From Streptomyces griseicoloratus (lineage in GTDB: Bacteria; Actinomycetota; Actinomycetes; Streptomycetales; Streptomycetaceae), in the NCBI RefSeq assembly GCF_014534645.1, contig NZ_JACVQF010000158.1, positions 46,560 to 110,559 on the forward strand: a stretch of 64,000 bases of DNA, read 5' to 3'. Shown piece by piece: positions 48,819 through 57,748 of the stretch. The first letter of the stretch is position 1; every line of letters begins with the position of its first letter. The translations under genes were made by a program, and so were the position numbers. The notes under the pieces are model-generated. The model saw only the letters and a list, made by a program, of their open reading frames with translations, searched no databases and was not told the DNA's origin.

Positions 48819-51173
48819 TCACCGTGAGGGGAGCGGCTGTTCGGCCCAGATCGTCTTGCCGCAGCCGGTCTGACGGGTGCCCCAGCGCTGGGTGAGCTGG
48901 GCGACGAGCAGCAGTCCCCGGCCTCCCTCGTCGAAGGCGTGGGCCCGGCGCAGGTGCGGTGAGGTGGAACTGCCGTCGGACACCTCGCAGATGAGGGTGC
49001 GGTCGCGGATGAGACGCAGCTGGATGGGCGGCCCTCCGTACCGGATCGCGTTGGTGACCAGCTCGCTGACGACGAGTTCGGTGACGAACGCCTCCTCGCT
49101 CAGCCCCCAGGCCGTCAGCTGTTCCACGGCGGACTGCCGGGTGGTGGCGACCTCCGCGGTGTCCGGGAGGACGTCCCAGGTGGCGACCTGGTCCGCGCCC
49201 AGCACCCGGGTGCGGCCCAGGAGCAGTACCACGTCGTCGCTGGGCTCCTCCGGCATCACGGCCTTGAGCACGACGTCGCAGAGGGCGTCGAGCGAGGCCG
49301 CGGGCGCCGTCAGCGCGCGCCGCAGTTCCGTCGTGGCGTGGTCGACGTCGCCGTCGCGGTCCTCGACGAGGCCGTCGGTGTAGAGGGCGACGACGGAGCC
49401 CTCGGGCAGGTGCATCCGCGTCGCCTCGAAGGGCAGGCCGCCGACGCCGAGGGGCGGCCCGGCGGTCATCGGGACGAGCCGTGTGGTGCCGTCGGGCAGG
49501 AGCAGTGCGGGCGCGGGGTGGCCGGCGGCGGCCAGGTCGAGCCGGCGGGTGACGGGGTCGTAGACGGCGTAGAGGCAGGTGGCGCCCAGTTCCGCGATCT
49601 CGTCGCCGCTCTCGTCGCCCGCCAGGTGGGTGACGAGGTCGTCGAGGTGGGTGAGGAGTTCGTCGGGCGGCAGGTCCACGTCGGCGAGGGTGCGCACGGC
49701 CGTGCACAGCCGGCCCATGGTCGCCGTGGAGGGGATGCCGTGGCCGACGACGTCGCCGACGACGAGGGCGACCCGGCTGCCCGACAGCGGGATCACGTCG
49801 AACCAGTCGCCGCCGATGCCGGCCGCCGACCCGGAGGGCAGGTAGCGGTGGGCCACCTCGACCGCCGACTGTCCGGGCAGGCCCCTGGGCAGGAGGCTGT
49901 GCTGCAGCTCCAGCGCGGTGCCGCGTTCGCGGGCGAAGCGGCGCGCGTTGTCGATGCTCACGGCGGCCCGGCCGACGAGTTCCTCGGCCAGGACCGCGTC
50001 GTCGGCGGCGTACGGTGCCTGGGGCCTGATCCGGTCTGCCACCGCGACCCCGAGGGTGGTGCCGCGCGCCCGCAGCGGCACCGCGAGCATCGAGCAGATG
50101 GCCTCCCGGTAGCGGCGGTTGTGCGGGGCCTGTACGTCGCGTATCCGCATCCACTGTGCGAATTCCGGGTCGCCCGGGCCGCTGATCACCACGCGTCCCT
50201 CCCTGAGCGCGCGGGCCGGTGCGGCGCACGGCGGGTACACGTCGGTTCCGCCCAGGGGCAGGGGGGCGGTGGGAAAGCCCTCGGTGGCGAAGGCGTGGGC
50301 GACCCGGCGCAGCTCGATGTCCTCGGTCGGCACCGAGAGGGGTTCGTCCGTGCCCAGGACCCAGTCGAGCAGGTCCACGGTGGCGAAGTCGGCGAACCGG
50401 GGCACGAGGATCTCGACGAGTTCCTCGGCCGTGCGCACGACGTCGAGGGTGGTGCCGATGGCCGCGGCGGAGTTCAGCAGGGCCAGCCGCTCCCGGGCCC
50501 GGTGCTGCTCGGTGCTCTCCAGTGCCGCCATGGCGACGGCGGCGACCCTGCCGTGCGCGTCGCGGACCGGCCACATCTCGACGGTCCAGGCGTGCTGCCG
50601 GGTTCCGGACGGTGCGTGGGTGAAGCTCTCGTACTGGACGGGCCGCCCCGTCTCGGCCACCTGCCGCAGGTGGCCGAGGAACGCGGGGACGTCGTCGTCG
50701 ATGTTCTCCAGGGTGTCCGGCAGGTACCGTCCGATCAGGTCCCTCGCCGGCACGCCCGCCGTGCGGCAGGCGGTGTCGTTGACCCGCACGTAGTGCAGTC
50801 CGGCGTCGAGGACGGACATGGACAGGGACGCCTGCTCGAAGACCTCGCCGGTCAGGACCAGCTCCGGTTCGACGGGGGGCCCTGCGCTCACCGCGTACGC
50901 CGTCGGTGCACCGTCCGCGCCCAGCAGCGGGCACGCCCGCAGGTACAGGGTCACGGCGGTGCCGTCACGGTGCCGGACGACGGCGGTGCCCGCCAGGGCC
51001 GACAGGGCCCCGGGCGGCACGTCCTCGGCGAGCAGCTCCCGCACGTCCCGTCCCACGACCTCCTCGGCCGGGTGTCCCGTCAGCCGCCGGGCGCCCTCGC
51101 TCCACCCCGTCACCGTGCCGTGTGCATCGACGATCGCCGCAGCGGAGGCGTGCTCCATGTCGTCCAGGATCAT
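48819..51173 (-). CDS. PAS-PAS-GAF-PP2C-HATPase signalling protein
   Basis: A 784-residue soluble regulator. Domains in order: PAS (about 10-100), second PAS (about 110-225), GAF (about 235-390), SpoIIE-type PP2C phosphatase (about 415-630; metal-binding GGDWFDV, VVGDVVGHG, LYTDGLVEDRDGD, SDDVVLLL) and a C-terminal HATPase_c domain (SELVTNAIRYGG, DEGGRGLLLVAQL) resembling an anti-sigma kinase such as RsbW. A single protein thus has both phosphatase and kinase-like parts for an anti-anti-sigma factor. The start is uncertain: ATG 51173 (MILDD) is preferred, but TTG 51194 and later ATGs are possible. It lies 22 bases from the convergent phosphoesterase gene. Confidence 0.9.
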   Translation of the reverse strand: MILDDMEHASAAAIVDAHGTVTGWSEGARRLTGHPAEEVVGRDVRELLAEDVPPGALSALAGTAVVRHRDGTAVTLYLRACPLLGADGAPTAYAVSAGPPVEPELVLTGEVFEQASLSMSVLDAGLHYVRVNDTACRTAGVPARDLIGRYLPDTLENIDDDVPAFLGHLRQVAETGRPVQYESFTHAPSGTRQHAWTVEMWPVRDAHGRVAAVAMAALESTEQHRARERLALLNSAAAIGTTLDVVRTAEELVEILVPRFADFATVDLLDWVLGTDEPLSVPTEDIELRRVAHAFATEGFPTAPLPLGGTDVYPPCAAPARALREGRVVISGPGDPEFAQWMRIRDVQAPHNRRYREAICSMLAVPLRARGTTLGVAVADRIRPQAPYAADDAVLAEELVGRAAVSIDNARRFARERGTALELQHSLLPRGLPGQSAVEVAHRYLPSGSAAGIGGDWFDVIPLSGSRVALVVGDVVGHGIPSTATMGRLCTAVRTLADVDLPPDELLTHLDDLVTHLAGDESGDEIAELGATCLYAVYDPVTRRLDLAAAGHPAPALLLPDGTTRLVPMTAGPPLGVGGLPFEATRMHLPEGSVVALYTDGLVEDRDGDVDHATTELRRALTAPAASLDALCDVVLKAVMPEEPSDDVVLLLGRTRVLGADQVATWDVLPDTAEVATTRQSAVEQLTAWGLSEEAFVTELVVSELVTNAIRYGGPPIQLRLIRDRTLICEVSDGSSTSPHLRRAHAFDEGGRGLLLVAQLTQRWGTRQTGCGKTIWAEQPLPSR

Positions 51174-51220
51174 CCCATTACGACGCGGTATCAACCGGGG
51201 CGGATCGTGAGGTGGTGCGG

Positions 51221-51688
51221 TCAGGCGCGGTGGGCCCGCAGCGCGGCGAGGGCGCGGTCGGCGTGCGCGGCCATCCGCAGCTCGCTGCGGACGACGTCGA
51301 GGACCGTGCGGTCCTGCCCGATGACGAAGGTGACCCGCTTGGTGGGGGCCAGGGAGAACCCCCGCCGCACACCGAACCGCTCGCGGACGGTGCCGTCGGC
51401 GTCGGACAGCAGCGGCATGCCGAGCCCGTGGCGTCCGGCGAACTCCCGCTGCCGTTCGACGGGGTCGCCGCTGATGCCCACGGGCCGGGCGCCGACCGCG
51501 GCGAACTCGGCGGCGAGATCGCGGAAGTGACAGGCCTCCGCGGTGCAGCCGGGCGTCAGGGCGGCCGGGTAGAAGAACAGCACGACCGGACCGTCGGCGA
51601 GCAGCTCCGACAGGCGGCGCGGGGTGCCGGTCTCGTCCGGCAGCGAGAAGTCGCCGACGGTGTCGCCGACGGCGGGCCGCCCCGTCAC
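51221..51688 (-). CDS. Peroxiredoxin, BCP/AhpC-TSA family
   Basis: A 155-residue thiol peroxidase. Peroxidatic Cys48 and the likely resolving Cys53 are in TPGCTAEACHF, separated as in BCP-type enzymes; the supporting Arg is in VGISGDPVERQREF. GTG 51688 gives a start MTGRPAVGDTVGDFSLPDETG. It reduces organic peroxides using thioredoxin. It is on the same strand as the large signalling gene but starts 48 bases upstream of its start, so co-transcription is possible. Complements catalase and hemerythrin for oxidative stress. Confidence 0.93.
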   Translation of the reverse strand: MTGRPAVGDTVGDFSLPDETGTPRRLSELLADGPVVLFFYPAALTPGCTAEACHFRDLAAEFAAVGARPVGISGDPVERQREFAGRHGLGMPLLSDADGTVRERFGVRRGFSLAPTKRVTFVIGQDRTVLDVVRSELRMAAHADRALAALRAHRA

Positions 51689-51874
51689 GCCCGGTCCCCG
51701 CTGTTTCCGGCGCCGGCCGTCTTCAGGGTGGCGGGGAACACCCCGGGGAAGGCCCTCGCGGCCGGTGCGGGGGTCCGCCGGCTGCGCGGCACGATCGCGT
51801 CGAACGTGCCTGGCCGGGCGGGTGAGCGTTCGGAACGGGACACGGTTCCTCCTCCGGGGGCCTGCCGCGCGATA

Positions 51875-52654
51875 TTACTCGACGGTATGGGCGGTGGGCG
51901 GACCGGACCGGCCAGGGCGGTTGTGGGCGCCGGGGGTGTAGCCGAACGAGCGGCGGAACACGTCGATGAAGGCGCTGGCGGAGGACCAGCCGCAGCGGTG
52001 GGCGACGGTGGTGACGGGCGTGTCGTCGGCCAGCATGCGCAGCGCGTGGTAGAGGCGCGACTGGGTGCGCCACTGAGGGAAGGTCATGCCGAACTCGCGC
52101 CGGAAGAGGCGGCTGAGCGTGCGCTCGCCGGTCCCGGTGGCGGCGCCGAGCGCGGCGAGGGTGCGGGTGTCGGCGGGGTCGGCGTGGACGAGTTCGCAGA
52201 CGGCCGCCAGCCGGGGGTCGGTGGGGGTGGGCAGGCGCAGTGGCTGCTGGGGGGAGGCGCGCAGCTGGTCGCGGAGCACGGCGAGCAGGCGGCGGCGTTC
52301 GGGGCCCGGGTCGTCGGGGTCGCGGGTGTAGGCGAGGATCAGCTCGCGCAGCAGCGGGCCGACCGCGAGGACGACGGGGGTGTCGAGGCCGAGCGGGTTG
52401 TCGTCCGCGGGCAGGCCGACCAGGTGCAGGTCGAGGCGGCCGTGGGCGCGGTGGGCGTGCACGGTGCCCGCGGGGACCCAGATGGCGCGGGTGCCGGGCG
52501 CGAACCAGGTACCGGCGTCGGTGGTGACGGCCACGACGCCGGAACCGGCGTAGACGATCTGGTGGTCGTCGTGCCGGTGGGCGTCGATGCGCTGACCGGC
52601 GGCCAGGTGCTGGGCGCGGGTGGGGGCCGTCGGGGTGTGGCGGATGTTCGGCAC
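51875..52654 (-). CDS. AraC-family transcriptional regulator with cupin sensor
   Basis: A 259-residue regulator. The N-terminal cupin (LAAGQRIDAHRHDDHQIVYAGSGVVAV, TWFAPGTRAIWVPAGTVHAHRAHG) precedes two C-terminal HTH units, RTLAALGAATGTGERTLSRLFRREFGMTFPQWRTQ and TPVTTVAHRCGWSSASAFIDVFRRSFGYTPGAH, the second having the AraC signature. GTG 52654 has no Shine-Dalgarno, with GATAAT about 10 bases before it, so a leaderless message is possible. It uses a rare TAA stop. It diverges from the MFS gene with only 54 bases between the starts, so it probably controls it. Confidence 0.9.
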   Translation of the reverse strand: MPNIRHTPTAPTRAQHLAAGQRIDAHRHDDHQIVYAGSGVVAVTTDAGTWFAPGTRAIWVPAGTVHAHRAHGRLDLHLVGLPADDNPLGLDTPVVLAVGPLLRELILAYTRDPDDPGPERRRLLAVLRDQLRASPQQPLRLPTPTDPRLAAVCELVHADPADTRTLAALGAATGTGERTLSRLFRREFGMTFPQWRTQSRLYHALRMLADDTPVTTVAHRCGWSSASAFIDVFRRSFGYTPGAHNRPGRSGPPTAHTVE

Positions 52655-52708
52655 AGGTCGGCAGATTATCGAAAGCGGGCCAGGTGCGGCGGGGCCGACG
52701 ATCGACGG

Positions 52709-53899
52709 GTGACCGCGCATCGCCATCGGACCATCGTCCTGTTGTCCCTCGGGCACGCCTGCGTCGACGTCCACCAGGGAGCCGTGGCCGCCCTGGTGCC
52801 GTACTTCGTCGCCGAGCGCGCCTACTCCTACGCCGCCGCCTCGGGCGTCGTCCTGGCCGCCTCGCTGCTGTCGTCGCTGGTGCAGCCGTTGTTCGGGGCG
52901 CTCACCGACCGGTGGGCGCTGCCGTGGCTGCTGCCGCTGAGCGCGCTGGCCGGCGGTGCCGGGGTCGCCCTCGGCGGCGTCACCGGCTCGTACCCGCTCA
53001 CCCTGGCGGCGGTCGCCGTGACCGGGATCGGGGTCGCCGCGTACCACCCGGAGGCCGCCCGTGCGGCGCGCGAGGCCGCGCGGGGCAGCCATACCGCGAT
53101 GGGGTGGTTCTCCCTCGGCGGCAACGTCGGCTTCGCGCTGGCGCCGCCGCTGGTCTGGGCCGTCGTCGCCACCGGTGGCCTCGGCGCCTCTCCCCTGCTG
53201 GCCGTGCCGGCCGTCGTCGGGGCGGCCCTGTGCGCGGCGGCGGTGCGGTCGGCCCGTGCGGCGCGGGTCCCGGACGGCCCCGCGGCGGTACCGGCCGGGG
53301 CCGACGACTGGGCTTCCTTCCTCCGGCTCACCGGCGCCGTCGTCTGCCGGTCGGTGGTCTTCACCGGCCTGAGCACGTTCGTCTCGTTGTACGTGCGCGA
53401 GCGGACCGGGGGCGGTGACGCGGCGGGCACGGCCGCGCTGTTCGTGCTCTACGCGGGCGGCGCGGTGGGGACGGTGGCCGGCGGCAGGCTCGCCGACCGC
53501 TACGGGCGGCTGACGGTGGTGCGGCGTTCCTACGTCCTGACGGTGTTCGCCGTCGCCGGGGTCCTCCTCGTGCCCGGACCGGTGGTGTACCTGTTCGTGG
53601 CCCTGACCTCGGCGGGGCTGTACGTGCCCTTCTCCCTGCACATCACGCTGGGCCAGGACTTCCTGCCCCGGCGTGTCGGTACGGCGAGCGGGGTCACGCT
53701 GGGGCTGACCGTGAGCGTGGGCGGGATCGCCGCCCCGGCCCTGGGCGCGCTCGCCGACGTCACGTCGCTGCAGATCGCCCTGCTGCCGCTGGTGGCGCTG
53801 CCGGCGGCGGGCCGCCTGCTGCTGCGGGGGCTGCGCGAGCCGGGCCGGTCCCCGTCGCCCGCCGCTGCTCCGGCCGAGCGCGGCCCGGGCGTGCGGTGA
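52709..53899 (+). CDS. MFS transporter (fosmidomycin-resistance-like)
   Basis: A 396-residue exporter with about eleven to twelve helices, beginning IVLLSLGHACVDVHQGAVAALVPYFVAER, the pattern HxxxDxxxG of the Fsr/fosmidomycin-resistance branch. Later motifs: GIGVAAYHPEAARAARE (family PEA) and ADRYGRLTVVRRSY. GTG 52709 is the first start after the AraC promoter. The stop overlaps a possible 74-codon frame by four bases. A drug or metabolite is expelled; AraC-type control suggests that the substrate induces it. Confidence 0.9.
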   Translation: MTAHRHRTIVLLSLGHACVDVHQGAVAALVPYFVAERAYSYAAASGVVLAASLLSSLVQPLFGALTDRWALPWLLPLSALAGGAGVALGGVTGSYPLTLAAVAVTGIGVAAYHPEAARAAREAARGSHTAMGWFSLGGNVGFALAPPLVWAVVATGGLGASPLLAVPAVVGAALCAAAVRSARAARVPDGPAAVPAGADDWASFLRLTGAVVCRSVVFTGLSTFVSLYVRERTGGGDAAGTAALFVLYAGGAVGTVAGGRLADRYGRLTVVRRSYVLTVFAVAGVLLVPGPVVYLFVALTSAGLYVPFSLHITLGQDFLPRRVGTASGVTLGLTVSVGGIAAPALGALADVTSLQIALLPLVALPAAGRLLLRGLREPGRSPSPAAAPAERGPGVR

Positions 53900-54120
53900 A
53901 AGTCCGTCACGCGGTACCGGCCGTCCGGCGGCAGCCGGTCGCCGGTCCCGTGGGCGAGCGGCTTCGGCGACGGCACCCGGGTCGCCCTCGGCTCCAGGAA
54001 GACGTCCCGGCGGTCAAGCGCACCGCCGCCGCGTCACGCGGGGTGGACGTCGAGGAGGGCGTGGTAGCGGAGACCGTCGCCACCGAGGACACCGTGACCC
54101 GGATCCGTCTCGCCCGCTGA
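53896..54120 (+). CDS. Doubtful small ORF overlapping the MFS stop
   Basis: GTG 53896 overlaps the MFS stop (GTGA) and runs 74 codons. The translation MKVRHAVPAVRRQPVAG...GVDVEEGVVAETVATEDTVTRIRLAR has a rather acidic, patterned C-terminal half but the first half looks like random GC-frame. It may be a real coupled small protein, or a chance frame with lucky overlap. No family recognised. Confidence 0.3.
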   Translation: MKVRHAVPAVRRQPVAGPVGERLRRRHPGRPRLQEDVPAVKRTAAASRGVDVEEGVVAETVATEDTVTRIRLAR

Positions 54121-54192
54121 CGGTCCACGGTCCGGCACGGCGGGGCGACCGCACCCTTCACCGGCGCCCCGCCCACCGTTTCCCGGCGCCCG

Positions 54193-54924
54193 TCACGCCC
54201 CGCCCCGGGGGGTGACGGGCGCCAGCCACATGCCCACGATCGCGTCGACCAGCCCGTCCGCGGCCTCCTGCCAACTGGCGCGCGGAGTGGGACGCCCCTC
54301 GGCGAGGGCACGCTCCCGCTCGGCCGCCGTGTGCACGATGAGATGGCGGGCCATGTCGCCCCGCTCGGCGCGGACCTCGGCGGGCAGTGCGGGCATGCAC
54401 CGGTTGCGTCCCGCGACGATCTCGCGCAGCGACACGGAGGCGCGGGACTCGTCGACCATGATCTGCCGCAGTGCGGGGTCGGTCATGACCTGGGCGCAGA
54501 ATCGCGCGTACCAGGTGGGGCTGCCGAGCGCGGCCAGGTGGTCGAACTGCGGCCGCACCAGGCAGTCCACCCAGTCGCGCAGGTCCGTCGAGTCGCCGAG
54601 GGCGGCGAGCTGCCGGGCCCGCAGCTCCTCGACCCGCTCCGAGTGCCGCTGGGCGATGGCCCGGACGAGGTCGGACTTCGTGCCGAAGTGGTAGCCGACC
54701 GCGGCGTTGTTGCCCTGTCCCGCGGCCTCGCTGACCTGGCGGTTGGACACCGCGTACACGCCGTGCTCGGCGAACAGCCGCTCGGCCGTGGTCAGGATCA
54801 GCTGCCGGGTCGCGCCGGCCTGCTCCGTCCGTACCGTCCTGCCCGCCATGCCTACCACCGCGCCGGGACTTTCCTTACGGCCCGCGACGGCCAGTCCCTC
54901 GAGTCGTCGCAGGTCCGCCGCCAT
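54193..54924 (-). CDS. TetR-family transcriptional regulator
   Basis: A 243-residue repressor. After a 25-residue N-terminal stretch, the HTH is GATRQLILTTAERLFAEHGVYAVSNRQVSEAAGQGNNAAVGYHFGTKSDLVRAIAQRH; the recognition helix NNAAVGYHFGTK is unusual in having Asn-Asn-Ala. C-terminal helices follow, including RHLIVHTAAERERALAEG. ATG 54924 is supported by GGAGAAGG at six bases; ATG 54849 is a less supported alternative. Divergent from the DHA2 MFS gene with 155 bases between starts and a dyad at 55019-55035. Confidence 0.9.
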   Translation of the reverse strand: MAADLRRLEGLAVAGRKESPGAVVGMAGRTVRTEQAGATRQLILTTAERLFAEHGVYAVSNRQVSEAAGQGNNAAVGYHFGTKSDLVRAIAQRHSERVEELRARQLAALGDSTDLRDWVDCLVRPQFDHLAALGSPTWYARFCAQVMTDPALRQIMVDESRASVSLREIVAGRNRCMPALPAEVRAERGDMARHLIVHTAAERERALAEGRPTPRASWQEAADGLVDAIVGMWLAPVTPRGGA

Positions 54925-55018
54925 GCGGCACCTTCTCCGAGGAGCTTACGCAACGCCCGCCCGGGGATGCCGCACAGGCCCTGGTGAGCGTGACCGCTCC
55001 CCGGCCCTTAGGATACGT

Positions 55019-55035
55019 CAAGCGACTGACTTAAA
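55019..55035. promoter_or_regulatory. Candidate TetR operator TCAAGCGACTGACTTAA
   Basis: An imperfect inverted repeat, TCAAG...CTTAA, at the promoter of the DHA2 transporter, 45 bases before its start, and about 95 bases from the TetR gene start. AT-rich against the background, as for many TetR sites. Confidence 0.5.
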
Positions 55036-55079
55036 TGTTTGCGCACTCGGATTCGCGCTCTCCCTCGGAAGGCTGCTCC

Positions 55080-56534
55080 ATGCCCGCTTCCCCCACCGTG
55101 CCACGGCCGAACGCCGTGGTGGCGGTACTTGCCCTGGCCGGGATCGTCGTCTCGCTGATGCAGACCCTGGTCATCCCGATCGTCCCGGAGCTCCCGGAGC
55201 TTTTGGACGCGCCGGCGTCGGACGCGGCGTGGGCGGTCACCGCCACACTGCTCGCCGCGGCCGTGGCCACCCCGGTCGTCGGCCGGCTCGGCGACATGGT
55301 CGGCAAGCGGCGGATGCTGCTGCTGAGCCTGGTGCTGCTGATCGCCGGCTCGGCGCTGTGCGGGCTGAGCGACACCCTGGTCCCGATGATCGCCGGCCGC
55401 GCCCTGCAGGGGCTGTCCGCCGCCGTGATCCCGCTGGGCATCAGCATCATGCGCGACGAACTGCCGGCCGAGCGGCTGGCCGGCGCCACCGCCCTGATGA
55501 GCGCGTCGCTGGGAGTGGGCGGCGCGCTCGGTCTGCCCGCCGCCGCGCTGATCGCGGACAACCTCGACTGGCACATGCTGTTCTGGCTCTCCGGCGCCCT
55601 CGGCGCCGTCGCCGTGGTGCTGGTCCTGGTGCTCGTGCCCGAGTCGGCGGTGCGCACCGGCGGCCGCTTCGACGTGCCCGGCGGCGTCGGCATGGCGGCC
55701 GGCCTGGTGTGCCTGCTGCTGGCGATCTCCAAGGGCGCCGACTGGGGCTGGACCGGCGGCACGACCCTCGGCCTGTTCGCGGCGGCCGTGGTGATCCTGC
55801 TGGTGTGGGGCTGGTGGGAGCTGCGCACCCCGCAGCCGCTGGTGGACCTGCGCACCACCGCCCGCCGTCAGGTGCTGTTCACCAACCTGGCGTCCATCGC
55901 GATCGGCTTCTCGATGTTCGCGATGTCCCTCGTGCTTCCGCAGCTCCTTCAGTTGCCTGAGGCCACCGGTTACGGCCTCGGCCGGTCCCTGCTGACCGCC
56001 GGCCTGGTCATGGCACCGTCCGGTCTGGTGATGATGGCGTTCGCCCCGGTCTCCGCCAAGGTCTCCCGGGCCAAGGGCCCGAAGGTGACCCTGATGATCG
56101 GCGCCCTGATCGTCGCGGCGGGCTACGGGCTGAACATCCTGCTGATGGCCGAGGTCTGGCAGCTCGTGCTGGCCTCCTGCGTCATCAGTGCGGGCATCGG
56201 CTTCACCTACGGCGCGATGCCGGCCCTGATCATGGGTGCGGTACCGGCGAGCGAGACGGCCGCCGCGAACAGCCTCAACACCCTCATGCGCTCCATCGGC
56301 ACGTCGCTCGCCAGTGCGCTCGCGGGCGTGGTCCTGGCCCAGATGACCATCAGCCTCGGCGGCTTCGCCCTGCCGTCCGAGAACGCCTTCAAGGTGGTCA
56401 TGGGCATCGGTGCGGGCGCGGCCCTGCTCGCCCTCGTGATCGCCTCCTTCATCCCGCGGCGCCATCCCGCCGCCGGGACGGCGCACACGGTCCCGGCCGG
56501 CGGGGTCGGGGCGGAGACCGCCCCGGCCCGCTGA
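55080..56534 (+). CDS. DHA2-family MFS multidrug transporter
   Basis: A 484-residue drug:H+ antiporter with 14 predicted helices. Motif A is RLGDMVGKRRMLLL, and motif C-like ALMSASLGVGGALGLPAAALIADNLDWHMLFWLSG lies at the fifth and sixth helices. The first helix is VVAVLALAGIVVSLMQTLVIPIVPELP. ATG 55080 is preferred to 55035, with GGAAGG seven bases before it. It is divergent from a TetR gene that is probably its repressor. A terminator follows. Confidence 0.93.
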   Translation: MPASPTVPRPNAVVAVLALAGIVVSLMQTLVIPIVPELPELLDAPASDAAWAVTATLLAAAVATPVVGRLGDMVGKRRMLLLSLVLLIAGSALCGLSDTLVPMIAGRALQGLSAAVIPLGISIMRDELPAERLAGATALMSASLGVGGALGLPAAALIADNLDWHMLFWLSGALGAVAVVLVLVLVPESAVRTGGRFDVPGGVGMAAGLVCLLLAISKGADWGWTGGTTLGLFAAAVVILLVWGWWELRTPQPLVDLRTTARRQVLFTNLASIAIGFSMFAMSLVLPQLLQLPEATGYGLGRSLLTAGLVMAPSGLVMMAFAPVSAKVSRAKGPKVTLMIGALIVAAGYGLNILLMAEVWQLVLASCVISAGIGFTYGAMPALIMGAVPASETAAANSLNTLMRSIGTSLASALAGVVLAQMTISLGGFALPSENAFKVVMGIGAGAALLALVIASFIPRRHPAAGTAHTVPAGGVGAETAPAR

Positions 56535-56540
56535 CGGCGA

Positions 56541-56572
56541 CGGCGCCGGCCCCGCCCCGGGGACCGGCGCCG
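56541..56572. terminator. Hairpin after the DHA2 gene
   Basis: CGGCGCCGG and CCGGCGCCG, nine perfect pairs, with a 14-base loop that can pair partly with itself, seven bases after the stop. Confidence 0.6.
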
Positions 56573-56632
56573 ATCAGGCGAACCTGGCGGGCAGGCCGCG
56601 TGACGGCACACGGGCGCGTCGAAGACTGACCC

Positions 56633-57613
56633 GTGGAGCTGCCGCTGATCCCTCCGATGCTCGCCACCCCCGGCACCCTGCCGCCGGCCGCTCAGGACGC
56701 GCGCTGGGCCTACGAGACCAAGCAGGACGGCCAGCGCGTGATCGTCTACCTGCCCGGGGACGCCCGTGTGCTGCTGCGCGCCCGCTCGGGACAGGACATC
56801 ACGGCCGCCTACCCGGAACTGGCACCGCTCGGCACCGCTCTCGGCTCCACCCCCGCCGTCCTCGACGGCGAGGTGCTGGCCCTGGACGAGCGGGGCCGTG
56901 CCGACTTCCAGCTGCTGCAGTCCCGCATGGGACTCGCGCACTCCCCCGGCCTGGCGGCCCAGCGGGCGGCGAAGGTCCCCGTGCACCTGGTGCTGTTCGA
57001 CGTCATGCACCTGGAGGGCAGCTCCCTGCTCCGGCTCCCCTACGCCCGCAGGCGTGAGCGGCTGGAAGGGCTCGGTCTCGACGGGCCGGCCTGGTCGACC
57101 CCGGCGGCACTGGTCGGCCACGGCGAACAGGCCCTCCGCGCCACCCGCGAGCACGGCCTGGAGGGCCTGGTGTGCAAGCGGCTGGACTCGGCGTACGAGC
57201 CTGGGGTGCGCTCCCGGGCCTGGATCAAGATCCGCAACATGCGCAGCGAGGACGTCGTGGTCGGCGGCTGGCTGCCCGGCAAGGGCCGGCTCACAGGCCT
57301 GCCGGGCGCCGTGCTGGTCGGCCAGCGCGCCGCGGGCCGGCTGCGCTACGTCGGCGGCGTGGGCACCGGCTGGAGCGAGACCGAGCGCACCGAACTGGCC
57401 GCGCTGCTGCGGGCCGCCACGACGGACGTGTGCCCCTTCGACCCGGTACCCCGTGTCCCGGGGGCGCGCTGGGTGGTGCCGCGGCTGGTCGGCGAGGTCC
57501 GCTACAGCACCCGTACCCGCGAGGGCATGCTGCGCCAGCCGTCCTGGCTCAGACTGCGCCCGGACCTGACGCCCGAGGAGTCCTCGGCCGACCTCCCGGA
57601 CGACATGGTCTGA
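56633..57613 (+). CDS. ATP-dependent DNA ligase (LigC-like)
   Basis: A 326-residue ligase with the nucleotidyltransferase and OB-fold domains only. The adenylation motif is ETKQDGQR, with the active Lys at residue 30 (KxDGxR). Motif III is LVLFDVMHLEG, motif IV EGLVCKR and motif V AWIKIRN. The last domain runs through VVVGGWLPGKGRLTGLPGAVLVGQ. GTG 56633 lacks a clear Shine-Dalgarno. Together with the stand-alone 3'-phosphoesterase gene it covers two of the activities of LigD, so the two may act in end-joining or base excision repair. Confidence 0.93.
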   Translation: MELPLIPPMLATPGTLPPAAQDARWAYETKQDGQRVIVYLPGDARVLLRARSGQDITAAYPELAPLGTALGSTPAVLDGEVLALDERGRADFQLLQSRMGLAHSPGLAAQRAAKVPVHLVLFDVMHLEGSSLLRLPYARRRERLEGLGLDGPAWSTPAALVGHGEQALRATREHGLEGLVCKRLDSAYEPGVRSRAWIKIRNMRSEDVVVGGWLPGKGRLTGLPGAVLVGQRAAGRLRYVGGVGTGWSETERTELAALLRAATTDVCPFDPVPRVPGARWVVPRLVGEVRYSTRTREGMLRQPSWLRLRPDLTPEESSADLPDDMV

Positions 57614-57748
57614 CCCGGCGTCAAGTATTGGGCGTTCCTTCACCGCGGGGACGCCTGTGACCCCTTGGCCCGGAAGTGAACCGACGGGACACTGAACTCC
57701 CTTGCGCCCCACAGCCGTTGGGCTGCTTCCGGACATGAGGAGGACGCA

